Shown here piece by piece: positions 8,496 through 18,852 of a stretch of DNA of 64,000 nt; within the stretch, counting starts at the first letter, position 1, and each line of letters starts with the position of its first letter. Both the position numbers and the translations under genes were made by a program. The DNA comes from Candidatus Omnitrophota bacterium. Its GTDB lineage: Bacteria > Hinthialibacterota > Hinthialibacteria > Hinthialibacterales > JAKPRU01. The stretch lies in the NCBI GenBank assembly GCA_029570205.1, contig JAKQSI010000088.1, forward strand, positions 33,744 through 97,743, written 5' to 3'. The notes below the pieces were generated by a model that worked only from the letters and a program-made list of their open reading frames with translations, ran no database searches and was not told the origin of the DNA.

Positions 8496-10225
8496 TTTCT
8501 CTTCCTGTCCTTTCTGAATCCGTTCAGCATTTCGCGGGCATACGAGCGGGATGCCTCCTCACCGCCGAGCATCCGCACGAGCTCCTCTTCGCGGTCTTTC
8601 CCGGTCAGGGTTTCGATGTGTGTTCTGGCCGTGTTTCCGGTAGCGGTTTTTACAACACGGAGATTGGTTTCCGCACGCGCGGCGATTTGCGGCAGATGCG
8701 TAATACAGATTACTTGTTTTTCGTTCGAGAGATCCTGTAGCCGTTGGGCGATCACGTCGGCGGTTTTTCCGCCGATGCCGAGGTCGATTTCATCGAAAAT
8801 CATGGTCGGGACAAGGTGCGCTTTGCCCAAAATGTACTTGATTGCGAGCATGATTCGCGAGATTTCGCCGCCGGAGGCGATCTCCCGCAGCGGACGGAAA
8901 GGACGGTTGGGAATTGTAGACAGAAGAAACTCGATCTCGTCTGCGCCACCGGGGCCCGGGCGAACGGGGCCGAACTCGCCCGCCGGGATACCCTCGGGAT
9001 CGCGTGTGGGTTCGACAGATACGACAAACTGCGCCCCTTTCATTCCGAGATGCGAAAGTTCTGCCGCAACGGCGGCGGATAATTGTTCACCGACGCGGCG
9101 TCGTTCTTTCAGTAGAGTTTCCGTCGCCCGGCCGAGCTGTTGTTCGACTTCGCTGAGTTCTTTTCTTAGTTGTTCGACTTCCTCATCACGATTCTCGATC
9201 TGCCCGAGTTCGGTCTTGGCCGACTCCAGGTATTGAAGTAAATCGGCCACGCTGTTTCCATATTTTGCCTTCAGGTCCTGAATGAGTCGTTTCCGTTCGT
9301 TTCGTTCTTCCAGCCGTTGCGGATCGAACTCGATGGTATGGGAATAATTACGGATTTCGCCGGCCAGTTCCTCTAACTCACTGATGGGGGCGATCCACGA
9401 TTCATAGACACTCTTGAGGCCTTCATCCAGGAGGCTCATCTCCTGAACCACCCGGTGAAGCCGGCCCAGCTCATCCAGAACCGACGGCCGGTCGTCGTCT
9501 CCCTCATACAGGTGGCGGTAGACGCGATGGGCCTGTTCCGCGAGTTGTTCCGCATGTTGCATGATCCGGAGTTCGCGGTCGAGCTCTTCCTCTTCGCCGA
9601 TCTGCAATTTCGCCGCTTCCAGTTCGTGAATCTGGTAACGCAAAATATCCTCGCGGCGTTGGCGCTCACGCTCGTCTCCTTCCAGAGAGACCAGGCGCTC
9701 CCGGCCATGCTGCCGACGCACGTACAGATCGTTATAGCGGGAAACGAGTTGCGGATCGACACCGTATCGGTCCACCACGGCCCGGTATGTGGCGCGACGC
9801 AGCAGAGACTGATGTTCATGCTGTCCGTGCAGATCGACCAGGACCGTTCCGAGTTCTTTCAGCACGCGAACCAGAGCAGGGCGGTTATTGATAAACATGC
9901 GGCTGCGGCCGTCGGCGGATACGCTTCGGCTGAGCAGCAGCGTTCCCTCCTCGCGGTCGATTCCCGCGAGATCCAGGATGGAATCAATGGAATCCTTTTC
10001 GGGGGCATGGCTGTCGTATTCAAAGCGGGCCTCCACCACGGCCTCGCCGCCCTCTCCGGTTACCAGGTCGGCAGCGGCACGATCTCCCAGCAGCAGGCCG
10101 AGCGCCGCCAGCACAATCGACTTCCCGGCTCCTGTTTCGCCGGTCAAGACATTTAACCCGGGCGAGAACTCGATCTCCGCCCGGTCGATCAACACAAAAT
10201 TTCGAATGGAGAGATACCGCAGCAC
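8492..10225 (-). CDS. recN: DNA repair ATPase RecN
   Basis: SMC-like RecN, used in double-strand break repair. Head motifs are Walker A GETGAGKS near the N-terminus, signature IASGGEISR, and Walker B MIFDEIDLGIGGKTA, with a long coiled-coil middle rich in Glu/Arg/Gln. A longer frame runs upstream to 10267. However, a GTG at 10225 is preceded by AAGGTGG at 7 bases and gives the standard RecN N-terminus (VLRYLSIRNFVLID), so this start was chosen (577 residues). It heads recN-dsbD-tgt and overlaps dsbD by 4 bases. Confidence 0.95.
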   Translation of the reverse strand: MLRYLSIRNFVLIDRAEIEFSPGLNVLTGETGAGKSIVLAALGLLLGDRAAADLVTGEGGEAVVEARFEYDSHAPEKDSIDSILDLAGIDREEGTLLLSRSVSADGRSRMFINNRPALVRVLKELGTVLVDLHGQHEHQSLLRRATYRAVVDRYGVDPQLVSRYNDLYVRRQHGRERLVSLEGDERERQRREDILRYQIHELEAAKLQIGEEEELDRELRIMQHAEQLAEQAHRVYRHLYEGDDDRPSVLDELGRLHRVVQEMSLLDEGLKSVYESWIAPISELEELAGEIRNYSHTIEFDPQRLEERNERKRLIQDLKAKYGNSVADLLQYLESAKTELGQIENRDEEVEQLRKELSEVEQQLGRATETLLKERRRVGEQLSAAVAAELSHLGMKGAQFVVSVEPTRDPEGIPAGEFGPVRPGPGGADEIEFLLSTIPNRPFRPLREIASGGEISRIMLAIKYILGKAHLVPTMIFDEIDLGIGGKTADVIAQRLQDLSNEKQVICITHLPQIAARAETNLRVVKTATGNTARTHIETLTGKDREEELVRMLGGEEASRSYAREMLNGFRKDRKRK

Positions 10226-10338
10226 TGACAGCCACCTTGGATATTCCGGTCCGCAAATGCGTAACACGATCTTATCTTACCCACAGAGCTCTTTCCAAGG
10301 AACTGTCCGGCACGGCCCTTGTCTCCACAACAACGGAA

Positions 10339-10369
10339 AAGGCGCAAGAGAAATTGTCCCTTGCGCCTT
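10339..10369. terminator. Bidirectional rho-independent terminator
   Basis: Perfect 10-bp stem AAGGCGCAAG / CTTGCGCCTT with an 11-base loop, followed by T residues on the plus side and, read on the minus strand, by TTTTCC. It sits between the end of the beta-helix gene (10410, minus) and the start of recN, so it insulates the two minus-strand units. Confidence 0.8.
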
Positions 10370-10409
10370 TGTTCTCCTGTCTACCGGCTCGCAGGCCGAC
10401 CGGCTTACA

Positions 10410-13400
10410 TCATTCCAGTTTCACCCAATCGATCTCGAAGTTTACATTTTTGGTAATAGTCGGATCGACCCTCAAAAACGTAAGTACCTCTGCCTCCAGG
10501 GCCTCCGGAGTGAACGGCGCGGTGACGATATTGAACTCACCTGGAGTCAGCACATAGTTGCCCAGACGCTGGAATCCGCCCGCGCCGACCGAGAACTGGC
10601 ATTGCGTTGGAGCGTCCACCTTAATGCGAACGGTAATGGCCGAGATCGATTCTCTCGGCAGGTTCGACAGGAAGCCCAGGCGCATAAACGGGTCGGTAGT
10701 TTTCGCCTGCCCCTTCAGCACACCGTCTGCCACGACGGCATTGTTGATACTCGTGAGGGCCCAACCCTCAAAGTTCCCGTCTTCATCGAAGTTCCACTCT
10801 GTCTCTCGCGGGATATTCTCCATACTGTACAACCCAATCCGGTCGATTTCGAATATCGCGTTTTGTGTAGTTGCCGGATCGATTCGTACAAAGGTGAGTT
10901 CATCGGCGGCGAGAGCCTGCGCGTTCAGCGGGGCAATCACCACATTGACCCCGTTGGGAAACAGCGCAAAATCGCCAAGAGGATCAAACCCGTTTGCGCC
11001 GATAAAGATCTGGCAGCGGGTGGCTCTGTCTACCCGAATACGAACCACGACGGCTTCAATATCCTGACGCGGCACACTTGTCGCGAAATTGAGCCGCACG
11101 AACGGGTCTTTGGTGGTTGCCTCTCCGGTCAGGACACCATTTTCCACCGTGGCATCGGTAATGTTTGTGGCCACCCAGCCTTCAAAGTTGCCGCTCTCAC
11201 TGAAGTTCCACTCCAGCCCTCGCGGCGTTCCCGTGGGCGTTACCGTCGGCGTTACCGTCGGTGTAGAGGTCGCTTCCACTTCTGTAGTCGGAGTGGCGGT
11301 CGGTGTCGGGATGATCTCCACGGTTGGTGTCGGGACGATTGTCGGAGGAACCGGTGTCGCGGTCGCAACCGGTGTATCGGTCGGCCGTGGAGTCGGGGAC
11401 AACACTTCGCCGAACCACGGCACCTCATTGGACGCGACGGGTTCGGTTATAGTCTCGGCGGTTTCCGCTTTCACGGTGACATAATATGTTCCGTAGCCGG
11501 AAACCAGTAACGCCGATTGTCTCGCCCCGCCGCCTTGAATCCAATCCCCGCCGGTTTGGATACCGTCCTTATATACATTCAAGATAAACCGTCGGGGGTT
11601 CTCCGCACAAACCCAAGTGATGCGCAACAGGGCTGTCGAATCTCCGAGACCTCGGCTGATGGATGCCTGGACCGCAGAGGGCGGCGGTACGGGTGTGCTG
11701 GTGGGCGTCACGGTTGGTGTCGGTGTAACCGTGGGTGTCGGTGTATCTGTGGGCGTATCGCTGGCGGTTGGTGTGACGGTGGCTGTCGGTGTATCCGTGC
11801 CGGTCGGGGTCACTGTGGGCGTATCGGTCGGCAGTGGCGTATTTGTGGGCGTATCGGTCGGCAGCGGCGTATTTGTGGGCGTATCGGTGGGCAGCGGCGT
11901 ATTTGTCGCTGTCGGAGTCGGAGTGGGTGCATCCAAAACCCCGACAACCAGAGTCCCCACAGACGAACCGCCATGCCCGTCCGTTACCGTAAATGTAATT
12001 GTTGGGTACTCTTTCCCGCCAAATTCGCTGCTGCCTTGCGAATAACCCGGGGTCCAGGTCAGCATCGGTCCGATATAGGAGGGCGGATTGATTACCGCAA
12101 CGCCGTTCGTGCCATATACCGCACCCTCCGGAAGATCTGCGGCTGTCACGGTTACAGGATCCGCATCTACATCATTAACACTCACATAATACAGGAACAA
12201 GCGCCCTTCCGTCGCCGTCACATTCGCGCTCTCCACAGTCGGCGGATCATTGACGGAATAGACGGTAATGCTGACGTTAGCGGAGTTGGAGTCGAGTTCC
12301 GTATCGTTTACCTTAAATGTGAAGATGTCGCTTCCATACGAGTTCAGGCTAGGGGTATAGGTCAGGTTGGGTGCAGTCCCCGACAGCGTGCCCTGGGTTG
12401 GCTGTGTCAGGACCGTATAAGTCAGCGGTTTGCCACTTGGATTAGTGGCCGTAAGAACAATGGCTATCGCGACATCTTCGTTGGTCCTAACTGATTGGCC
12501 GTACGCAACAGGCGGCAGGGTTGTCCATGGGTCAAAATCCACGTTATTGCTGACCGCATCACCAGTCCCTAGCGGATTGGAAGTGTGAGTCGGCCCCAGG
12601 GAAGATCCCCACCAGTTGTTTTCGGCGGAAAGAAGTGTAGCCGAGGCGTTAAAAACGCCATACTCAGTATTCCCTGTTATGATATTGTCGTTCACTATCC
12701 AAGACGTGATATTACCCCCCACAGAAATGTCGATATCGATGCCGATGGGGCTGCCGGAAATCTTGTTATTCGTCAATGTGAGGTTACTGAGTTGTTCCTT
12801 CAACCTAAGGCCAGCGATTTTGTTCTGGTCAAAGGTGTTGCCTGTCAATGTGTTATGGTCCCCATAATCCTCGCGAAAGCCATACTGGGTGTTCGACTTT
12901 GCTATATTGTTTGTGAACGTGTTGAAGAGACACCCTGGAGGCTCGCCTGTGTCGGGCCCTTTAACCAGGTGAAAACCGTATTTGCCGTTGCTGTTTGCCT
13001 GGTTGTCTGTTAAATTGTTGTGGCTGGCGGTTTCCATCTTGAAACCATAGCTTGTATTCGAACTGGCATCGTTATTCGTAAAGGTGTTGTAGTCCGAGTG
13101 GAAAATCTCAAACCCCTGACGCGTGTTGTTCGTAACGGTATTGTTTGTGAAGGTGTTATGGTTACTGCCTGAACCGAGCCAGACGCCATCGAAGCTCTCT
13201 TTCAGGATGTTATTGGACACATTACAGTTCGCTATGCCAGCATTGATAAAGATTCCCGCTTTTCCGTCGTTACTGGCGCCAGTCAATGTGAATCCCGATA
13301 TGCTGACCCCGTTTGCGCTGACTGTGAAGACGGATTGGCTTGGATCGGCTGCGGTCACAATGGTATTATCGCTGCCCGCGCCTTGAAGAATGAGAAGCTT

Positions 13401-14999
13401 ATTGATATTCACATTCTCCGTGTACGTCCCCGCTGCGACAAGAATCGTGTCTCCTGATGCGGCCGCATTAACCGCAGCCTGAATGCTCTCGTTCGTGTAC
13501 CACGTCATTGGCGAGGTTCCGGGAGTCGCTCCCAGCCAGGGGGAATAGTCCACGTTATTACTAACCTTATCTCCTGTTCCCGTCGGATTGCTTGTGTCAT
13601 GACGCGGCCCGGTTGAGGATCCCCACCAGTTGTTTTCGGCAACAACAAGTCTATCCGAGGCGCTAAGAACGCCATAGGCGTTCGCGTGGAACTTGTTCCC
13701 GGTGATCACTGTACCCGAGGGATTCGTGTGATACAGGGCGGCACAATCCTTGTTACTGTCTTTGCCTGCAGTCGTCCAGCCGGTAACATCGTTGCCGGTT
13801 ATCTCATTGTTGTCACAGTCAACATTGACATAAATACCATACCCCACCCAGAAATTGGTTCCCACGCGGGACAGGATATTGTTTTCTATCACGTTGCTAT
13901 CACAGCCGTCGCTTAGGTCTTGAAGGTATATTCCGAGGTAGATTCCGCATTGCATTTTGTCTACAGTTGGATCGGTAACATCATAGGTGTCACTGGAAAT
14001 CTCAATCGTGTTGCTCGATACCGTGTTCTCGTTCGAGTTATGGGAAAGAAGGATCCCATGCTTCATGTTACCGGTCAGGTGGTTCTCTTGAACTATGCAA
14101 CGTTCGCAACCATCTAAGCCACTTAGATCGCCCATAATATAAATACCATTAAAACAGTCTTCGACAGAATTGCCGCTAACCGTTATATTATCCGAATTAT
14201 AAACCAGTATCCCGCATCCGTCCCAGTCAGTACAGCGAGTATGACCCCGTATGGTATTACCGCTGATGTTTCCACTTACTGATGTAATATCAATTCCATT
14301 CAATGCGCCATCCAATTGTGTGACTTCATTATCGCTGATCGTAACCTGGAGGGTTGCGCCGGACCCGTTCGCGGCAATCCCGTCGCGGGTATAATCCTTC
14401 ACCGTATTGCCATCAATAGTTAAATTGGAGTTTCCCTGAACGCGGACGCCAAATGACTCACATTCCTTCGTTATATCGAACCCCTCTATCGTGCATGAAA
14501 ACAGACCGGCGTGTTCGCTTTCGCTGGAAACGTTTCCGAAAAAGGCGCCTGCGAAGAAGCTGGTGTCGGCGATCTTAGTTCGATTATAGGCGTCGATTGT
14601 GAATCCTTCGATGCGGACATCAATTGTGCCAGTTGTGGCGGTCGCGGCCACAATATAATCCCATGCTGTACCCAATGGAGTGACCTTGCCGGTACGTCCG
14701 TTCGGGGCTTGTATGACTGGTGTTGATCCTTCCACGGCTTTCAAAGTCAGCGACTTTTCTATCAGGATTTGTTCAATATATGTCCCCGTTGCGACAAGAA
14801 TCGTGTCTCCTGATTCGGCCGCATTAACCGCAGCCTGGATCGTGCCGTAGTTGCCAGGAACATTTATTGTGCTAGCGCTCACCGCGGTAGGCGCTGGCAG
14901 AAACACAAACAGGCCGATCAATAAGGTCAATGCCCGACGGCAATTCTTGTGGTGAACAGATTCTTGTGACAGGACTGAGCAGTTCATTGTGTCTTTCAT
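10410..14999 (-). CDS. Giant secreted right-handed beta-helix protein with Thr-Pro linkers
   Basis: 1529 residues. A signal peptide ([20 protein letters not shown]) precedes two parallel beta-helix blocks (about 45-490 and 500-860) of the NosD/CASH type. Each opens with [17 protein letters not shown] and closes near a NNWWGSS.GP motif. Two cadherin-like/VCBS-like domains follow (about 865-1020). Next come a Thr-Pro linker with 10-residue repeats ([10 protein letters not shown], about 1021-1103), an FnIII-like domain, a second Thr-Pro linker (about 1198-1258), and two copies of a ~130-residue domain beginning EWNF.E.GNFEGW. Polysaccharide binding or cleavage at the surface is plausible, but no catalytic residues can be assigned. 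A second ATG at 14987 is better spaced from AAGGA and may be the true start. Confidence 0.88.
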   Translation of the reverse strand: MKDTMNCSVLSQESVHHKNCRRALTLLIGLFVFLPAPTAVSASTINVPGNYGTIQAAVNAAESGDTILVATGTYIEQILIEKSLTLKAVEGSTPVIQAPNGRTGKVTPLGTAWDYIVAATATTGTIDVRIEGFTIDAYNRTKIADTSFFAGAFFGNVSSESEHAGLFSCTIEGFDITKECESFGVRVQGNSNLTIDGNTVKDYTRDGIAANGSGATLQVTISDNEVTQLDGALNGIDITSVSGNISGNTIRGHTRCTDWDGCGILVYNSDNITVSGNSVEDCFNGIYIMGDLSGLDGCERCIVQENHLTGNMKHGILLSHNSNENTVSSNTIEISSDTYDVTDPTVDKMQCGIYLGIYLQDLSDGCDSNVIENNILSRVGTNFWVGYGIYVNVDCDNNEITGNDVTGWTTAGKDSNKDCAALYHTNPSGTVITGNKFHANAYGVLSASDRLVVAENNWWGSSTGPRHDTSNPTGTGDKVSNNVDYSPWLGATPGTSPMTWYTNESIQAAVNAAASGDTILVAAGTYTENVNINKLLILQGAGSDNTIVTAADPSQSVFTVSANGVSISGFTLTGASNDGKAGIFINAGIANCNVSNNILKESFDGVWLGSGSNHNTFTNNTVTNNTRQGFEIFHSDYNTFTNNDASSNTSYGFKMETASHNNLTDNQANSNGKYGFHLVKGPDTGEPPGCLFNTFTNNIAKSNTQYGFREDYGDHNTLTGNTFDQNKIAGLRLKEQLSNLTLTNNKISGSPIGIDIDISVGGNITSWIVNDNIITGNTEYGVFNASATLLSAENNWWGSSLGPTHTSNPLGTGDAVSNNVDFDPWTTLPPVAYGQSVRTNEDVAIAIVLTATNPSGKPLTYTVLTQPTQGTLSGTAPNLTYTPSLNSYGSDIFTFKVNDTELDSNSANVSITVYSVNDPPTVESANVTATEGRLFLYYVSVNDVDADPVTVTAADLPEGAVYGTNGVAVINPPSYIGPMLTWTPGYSQGSSEFGGKEYPTITFTVTDGHGGSSVGTLVVGVLDAPTPTPTATNTPLPTDTPTNTPLPTDTPTNTPLPTDTPTVTPTGTDTPTATVTPTASDTPTDTPTPTVTPTPTVTPTSTPVPPPSAVQASISRGLGDSTALLRITWVCAENPRRFILNVYKDGIQTGGDWIQGGGARQSALLVSGYGTYYVTVKAETAETITEPVASNEVPWFGEVLSPTPRPTDTPVATATPVPPTIVPTPTVEIIPTPTATPTTEVEATSTPTVTPTVTPTGTPRGLEWNFSESGNFEGWVATNITDATVENGVLTGEATTKDPFVRLNFATSVPRQDIEAVVVRIRVDRATRCQIFIGANGFDPLGDFALFPNGVNVVIAPLNAQALAADELTFVRIDPATTQNAIFEIDRIGLYSMENIPRETEWNFDEDGNFEGWALTSINNAVVADGVLKGQAKTTDPFMRLGFLSNLPRESISAITVRIKVDAPTQCQFSVGAGGFQRLGNYVLTPGEFNIVTAPFTPEALEAEVLTFLRVDPTITKNVNFEIDWVKLE
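11815..11905 (-). repeat. 30-bp in-frame tandem repeat encoding [10 protein letters not shown]
   Basis: Three near-identical 30-bp units coding for the 10-residue Thr-Pro linker repeat of the beta-helix protein. The neighbouring linker shows older, degenerate copies. Such runs expand and contract by slippage, so linker length probably varies among strains. Confidence 0.75.
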
Positions 15000-15039
15000 C
15001 CTTCCATCTTGGGTTTACCCGTTATGGTATTCGACAACT

Positions 15040-15068
15040 ATTATGTACCAGAATCAAGCGTTTTTCAA
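15040..15068 (-). promoter_or_regulatory. Sigma-70-type promoter for the beta-helix gene
   Basis: On the minus strand TTGAAA (15063-15068) and CATAAT (15040-15045) are separated by exactly 17 bases, each matching five of six consensus positions. The likely transcript start is about 35 bases before the gene. The surrounding DNA is AT-rich. Confidence 0.6.
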
Positions 15069-15383
15069 TTAAAAAACAAGAAAAAATAGCGATCCTTAAA
15101 AACCCGCATAAACGCTTTGAATGCCGATTACCCGCAGAAGATTCCCAGGAAAGCGCGTTTGGGGGCTGCCTGATACTTGTGAAGAATCTGAAGACACAAC
15201 TGCCTGATCCGCAAAGACTTGGAACGCCCTAAACCTGATTCTCATTATGAGAACCGATACCCGGCGGATGCTCCGTGCTGTTTTTGCCTGGGAATAAACC
15301 GAATAAGACAGGGGAAAACACATGGGAATATATGCCTTTGTTCCTGGGAATAATCCTGGGACTATCTTGCGCATTCCCAGGAC
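15069..15383. other. Intergenic stretch without a recognised gene
   Basis: AT-rich near 15060-15110, more mixed afterwards. It separates the beta-helix gene from the regulator gene on the same strand. A 92-codon open frame here has no homology, motif or ribosome site that I can recognise. Nothing else is supported. Confidence 0.5.
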
Positions 15384-16022
15384 CTACTTTGAACTTGCGC
15401 GGGATGCGAGACTATTCGACAAAGAATGATTGAACATGGAAAGTTTTTTTCGGATGCAAGACCGCGCGTTCATGACGCTTTTGACGGACAAACCGAGTTC
15501 GTTCGCGATGGCAACAAGGGGCAAGCCTTTTTCCAGATCATCGCGGATTTGTTTTTCTCGAGGGGTGAGGATGTCGAGTTCATGGTTGGCGTGATTGGCG
15601 CGAAAATGTCTGGCGATCAGCCCGGCGGTGAGGTTGTCCATGAAGTACTCATCCCGCCGAACGGCGTACAACGATTCCAGGATGATGTTCGAAGGGGAGT
15701 CTTTGACGATGAACGCCATCGCCCCTGCACGAAAAGATTCGGCCACAAGGTCATAGACCAGTTGTCCTGTCATGACGACGACCTTGGTGATAGGAGAATC
15801 GTTGCGGATTTCGCGGGTCAGGTCGATTCCGGAAAGATCAGGCAGAACCAGGCTGACTGCGGCCAGTTGTGGTTTGGCACGGCGGATCAGATCAAGGCCA
15901 TCGCTTGCCATACACGCAGACCCGATAACTTCAAATCCCCGATCTTTCTCGAGAACGGATTTCAGGCCTTCCACAAAGACAGACTGCTCATCAATAATAA
16001 CTATGGTTGTCTTTTCGGACAT
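15384..16022 (-). CDS. NarL/LuxR-type response regulator with atypical receiver
   Basis: 212 residues from the chosen ATG; AAGGGGG lies 9 bases upstream, and an ATG two codons earlier is also possible. A CheY-like receiver (about 1-120) is followed by a LuxR-type helix-turn-helix (LTPREKQI...ELGLSVKSVMNARSCIRKKL). The acidic pair (IIDEQ), switch Thr (VVMTG) and conserved Lys (VKDSP) are present. The usual phosphorylated Asp is replaced by Ser in AAVSLVLPDLSG (codon AGC). It is therefore likely to act without phosphotransfer, for example by ligand binding or constitutive dimerisation. No histidine kinase is adjacent. The target is unknown. Confidence 0.88.
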   Translation of the reverse strand: MSEKTTIVIIDEQSVFVEGLKSVLEKDRGFEVIGSACMASDGLDLIRRAKPQLAAVSLVLPDLSGIDLTREIRNDSPITKVVVMTGQLVYDLVAESFRAGAMAFIVKDSPSNIILESLYAVRRDEYFMDNLTAGLIARHFRANHANHELDILTPREKQIRDDLEKGLPLVAIANELGLSVKSVMNARSCIRKKLSMFNHSLSNSLASRASSK

Positions 16023-16135
16023 TGCCATCTGCCCCCTTGGGTCAAATAAAGTAGAAAGAACAGCATTCAGGTTAATTTGGATCAATCGAGACGATTCGTC
16101 AAGTGGGTAGGTCAGGCGTCTTTGGCTGTGATTGC

Positions 16136-16208
16136 CCTGGATTCCGGCTTTCGTCGGAATGACAGGACACTGGGCTATGGCCTGGATTCCGGCTTTCGCC
16201 GGAATGAC
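16136..16208. repeat. Two 28-bp hairpin repeats, 45 bp apart
   Basis: Copies at 16136-16163 and 16181-16208 differ at one base. Each contains a hairpin made of ATTCCGGC, TTTC and GCCGGAAT. Similar repeats are scattered between genes in many bacterial genomes. They lie between the regulator and pdxA, which are both on the minus strand. Confidence 0.8.
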
Positions 16209-16310
16209 GGTTCCCGGAGTTTTCCTTGTTAATTACGGGATCGTTTAGCTTAATGCCATTGCCACCTGACCTCGCCCGATCGTCGGGGGAGGGATTGGCT
16301 TGTTCTGCTT

Positions 16311-16329
16311 CCCCCCGAACTTCGGGGGG
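16311..16329. repeat. GC hairpin downstream of pdxA
   Basis: CCCCCCGAA and TTCGGGGGG are perfectly complementary around a single base, so the realistic fold is a 7-bp stem with a 5-base loop. It lies just after the pdxA stop. There is no T-run on the pdxA strand, so it may stabilise the mRNA end rather than terminate transcription. Confidence 0.5.
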
Positions 16330-16355
16330 AAAACAAAAGGGGGGTTGAGTTTATT

Positions 16356-17429
16356 TCACTTATCTCGCCCTTGTCTTTCGGCCAACAGGCGTGCTATCTC
16401 GATCGCATCCAGCAACGACCGCTCTGAGGCTTTCCCCGTGCCCACCAGGTCGAACGCCGTCCCGTGCGCTACGGAGGTCCGTATAATCGGTAATCCAAGG
16501 GTCACATTGACCCCCGCCACCTCTCCCCATTCCTGTAAATCGGAACTGTAACGAAAACAGTGCATTTTGAACGCGATATGCCCCTGATCGTGATACATCG
16601 CTACAATCCCCTCATATCGTCCGCCAAGCATTTGCGGGAACAGGCTGTCCGGCGGGAACGGCCCGGAAACCTGAATCCCGGCTCGTTGCGCTTCCTGTAC
16701 GGCAGGTTCGATTTCCTCGATTTCCTCGCGTCCGAAAAGGCCCGACTCGCCCGCGTGGGGGTTATAGGATGCCACAGCAATCCGGGGCGGTTTGCCGTCG
16801 ATACGCGCCAGAGCATTATTCGTAAGCCTGATCACGTCGAACACTCGCTGCCTCTTGACCATCCCGCATGTTTCACGCAGCGCGACATGATTGGTCACGT
16901 GCGCAACACGGAACTTGCCCGATATCAGCATCAGAGCGGTGGATTTCGCCCCGGTCAGACGGGTGAAAATTTCCGTATGTCCAGCGTATTCCCCATGCCC
17001 GGCTTTGTGAAGGCTTTCTTTGCAAATCGGTGCGGTAACCACGGCATCGCACTGTCCGGCAAGGGCCACCTCGATGGCTGTAGTGATACATCGAAAGGCA
17101 ATTTCGCCGGTGACCGCCTGGGCAATTCCGGGTTCCCAGTGACCGACTTCCAACCCGTCCGGTTCCAAAACCGGAATCTCATTGCCGGCGGGCAGGAACA
17201 TCTCCTCCGGGGTCGCGACGGACCGGAATCTCACCCGCCTTCCCATTTTCTCTGCGGTTGAGGAAAGCGCATCGACCAACCCGATCACGCCATACCGGGA
17301 GAATCGATCCAACTCTTTGCCGGTTAAAGCCTTACAGATGATCTCCGGGCCGATCCCGGCCGGATCGCCCATGGTAATCAACAACCGGGAGACAGATTGT
17401 CCGATATTCCGACTGTATGAATGGGTCAT
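16356..17429 (-). CDS. pdxA: 4-hydroxythreonine-4-phosphate dehydrogenase PdxA
   Basis: 357 residues from the ATG chosen; a TTG six codons earlier lacks a clear ribosome site. PdxA oxidises 4-phosphohydroxy-L-threonine in the DXP-dependent pyridoxal phosphate pathway, using NAD. Family motifs are ITMGDPAGIGPEI at the N-terminus, YAGHTEIF (metal His), VASYNPHAGESGLFG, MYHDQGHIAFK (metal His) and the end segment RTSVAHGTAFD. It is divergent from the unknown gene at 17527. No other pyridoxine gene is in the window. Confidence 0.96.
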   Translation of the reverse strand: MTHSYSRNIGQSVSRLLITMGDPAGIGPEIICKALTGKELDRFSRYGVIGLVDALSSTAEKMGRRVRFRSVATPEEMFLPAGNEIPVLEPDGLEVGHWEPGIAQAVTGEIAFRCITTAIEVALAGQCDAVVTAPICKESLHKAGHGEYAGHTEIFTRLTGAKSTALMLISGKFRVAHVTNHVALRETCGMVKRQRVFDVIRLTNNALARIDGKPPRIAVASYNPHAGESGLFGREEIEEIEPAVQEAQRAGIQVSGPFPPDSLFPQMLGGRYEGIVAMYHDQGHIAFKMHCFRYSSDLQEWGEVAGVNVTLGLPIIRTSVAHGTAFDLVGTGKASERSLLDAIEIARLLAERQGRDK

Positions 17430-17526
17430 TTTACTCAACTCTCTCAAGATTTGATTCCAACTTGCCGATTATCAAAGGATAGAAAATGGAGTTTGCTCTT
17501 CAGCCTCGGAAAGGAATCCCAATACC

Positions 17527-18810
17527 ATGGTCTCACCTCTGAATCTCCAGCTCAATACCGCCGCAGGCGGCCTCTCCAGTTTATTCAACGGGTATCTTCT
17601 GGGAAATCGCATCGGCAATAAAGAAGAAGAACCACAGGGAAATCGTCTCAACCTGCTGGGCAGATCGTCAACAACGGGCAGCTCGCAGGGTCTCACAGGT
17701 CTTCTTCAGCGATATGCCGAACTGACCGCAAATAAGAACTCTATCAAGAACATTCAAGAAGACGACAAGGAAGATAAGAACGAAGAAGAAAAGGAAGATA
17801 CTGTTGAACTGAGTGACTTTGCCAAACAGGCGGTCGAACAGGCGGTGGAACAGGCGGAAGGCGGTCAGCCGGTCAATGGTACAACCGAGCAGGTGTTTGT
17901 CAGCGAGGACGGCCGGTATGAGGCCAGTGTCGATCTGCGGCTGAATGGAGACGGTTCTTTTGACCTGGATATTTCCGTCGGAATGGCCCAATCCAAAAGC
18001 GCGGGAATCGGATCTCCGCAAACCGGTGGGAACGGGGAAGTTGCCGGATCAGGCGCTGTGTATTCGAGTTCCGCCGGCAATATGATGAGCCGGACTACGC
18101 TCGAGTACGAACGCATAATTGCCCGGGATGATTGGCAGGCGGAGGTTTATTACTCTTCTGTCCAACAGGCGGCTGTGGGGATCAGTCAGAGTTATGGTGA
18201 GGAAATGGGCAACCAAGTCATGCAAGTGGGGGCACAGATTTCCAAAGAGTTTCAGATGAATATCTCGGTATCCGGTGAGGATTTGGACAGTTTTCTGTCG
18301 CAGGTGGAGCAGATTGCCTCTTCCGAAGAGGATTCCGGCGATTTAGGCGGATTCTTGACCGCGGTGAGCAATGTGCTTACCGCATCGCCTGAAAACATGA
18401 CTGAGTTCTTCGGCGCGACAAATGCCCTCATCAACAAGGTCGGCGAGCAGATTTCCGGCGCGCTTGACGATTTCTTCACCAGTATCGGCGAGACCTTCGG
18501 TTCACAACTGGAGGAAATGGGCTTGGGAGCGGAGTTCCTGGATGGATTGAAAGAGGAATCCCAGAGCGGATTGACCAAGTTCCTGGACGTGACCAATTCC
18601 TTCTTCCAGAACATTCTTGGCGTGAATTCCCTGGAGGACATTCAGGCCAATTCCGACACGCAGCTGCTCCAGGAGTCGCTGGAAATGCAACAGGAAGCCA
18701 TGGAAGAAGAGGCCGAGCAGACTGAGGAGGAATCGGAAGCCGGAGCGTCGAATGGGATGGACTTCTTTGGTTTTGCCGGGATTCCAAAAGGCATGGACCT
18801 GTTTGCCTGA
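17527..18810 (+). CDS. Unknown acidic, Gln/Glu/Ser-rich protein
   Basis: 427 residues; I recognise no family. It has no signal peptide, membrane helix or cysteine. The N-terminus (MVSPLNLQLNTAAGGLSSLF) is polar with small residues. A charged Asp/Glu/Lys region spans about 75-95, a Gly-rich beta-type middle follows (about 105-200), and the remainder looks helical and acidic, ending with a Glu-rich tail and a hydrophobic C-terminus (MDFFGFAGIPKGMDLFA). The composition recalls substrates of the flagellar export apparatus, which also lack signal peptides and cysteines, but this is only a resemblance. AAGGA lies 11 bases before the ATG. It diverges from pdxA and converges on a DUF1844 gene. Confidence 0.75.
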   Translation: MVSPLNLQLNTAAGGLSSLFNGYLLGNRIGNKEEEPQGNRLNLLGRSSTTGSSQGLTGLLQRYAELTANKNSIKNIQEDDKEDKNEEEKEDTVELSDFAKQAVEQAVEQAEGGQPVNGTTEQVFVSEDGRYEASVDLRLNGDGSFDLDISVGMAQSKSAGIGSPQTGGNGEVAGSGAVYSSSAGNMMSRTTLEYERIIARDDWQAEVYYSSVQQAAVGISQSYGEEMGNQVMQVGAQISKEFQMNISVSGEDLDSFLSQVEQIASSEEDSGDLGGFLTAVSNVLTASPENMTEFFGATNALINKVGEQISGALDDFFTSIGETFGSQLEEMGLGAEFLDGLKEESQSGLTKFLDVTNSFFQNILGVNSLEDIQANSDTQLLQESLEMQQEAMEEEAEQTEEESEAGASNGMDFFGFAGIPKGMDLFA

Positions 18811-18852
18811 GCCAATTGCCTGAAATGGCAGGACAGGCCTCCGTTCCGGTCA

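Noticed and set aside
9888-11510. 540-codon open frame antisense to recN and the beta-helix gene
   Set aside because: It crosses the terminator and two well-supported genes, and its end is a low-complexity Gly/Arg/Cys translation of the Thr-Pro linker.
15096-15374. 92-codon minus-strand frame in the gap before the regulator
   Set aside because: No motif, ribosome site or plausible composition; probably chance.
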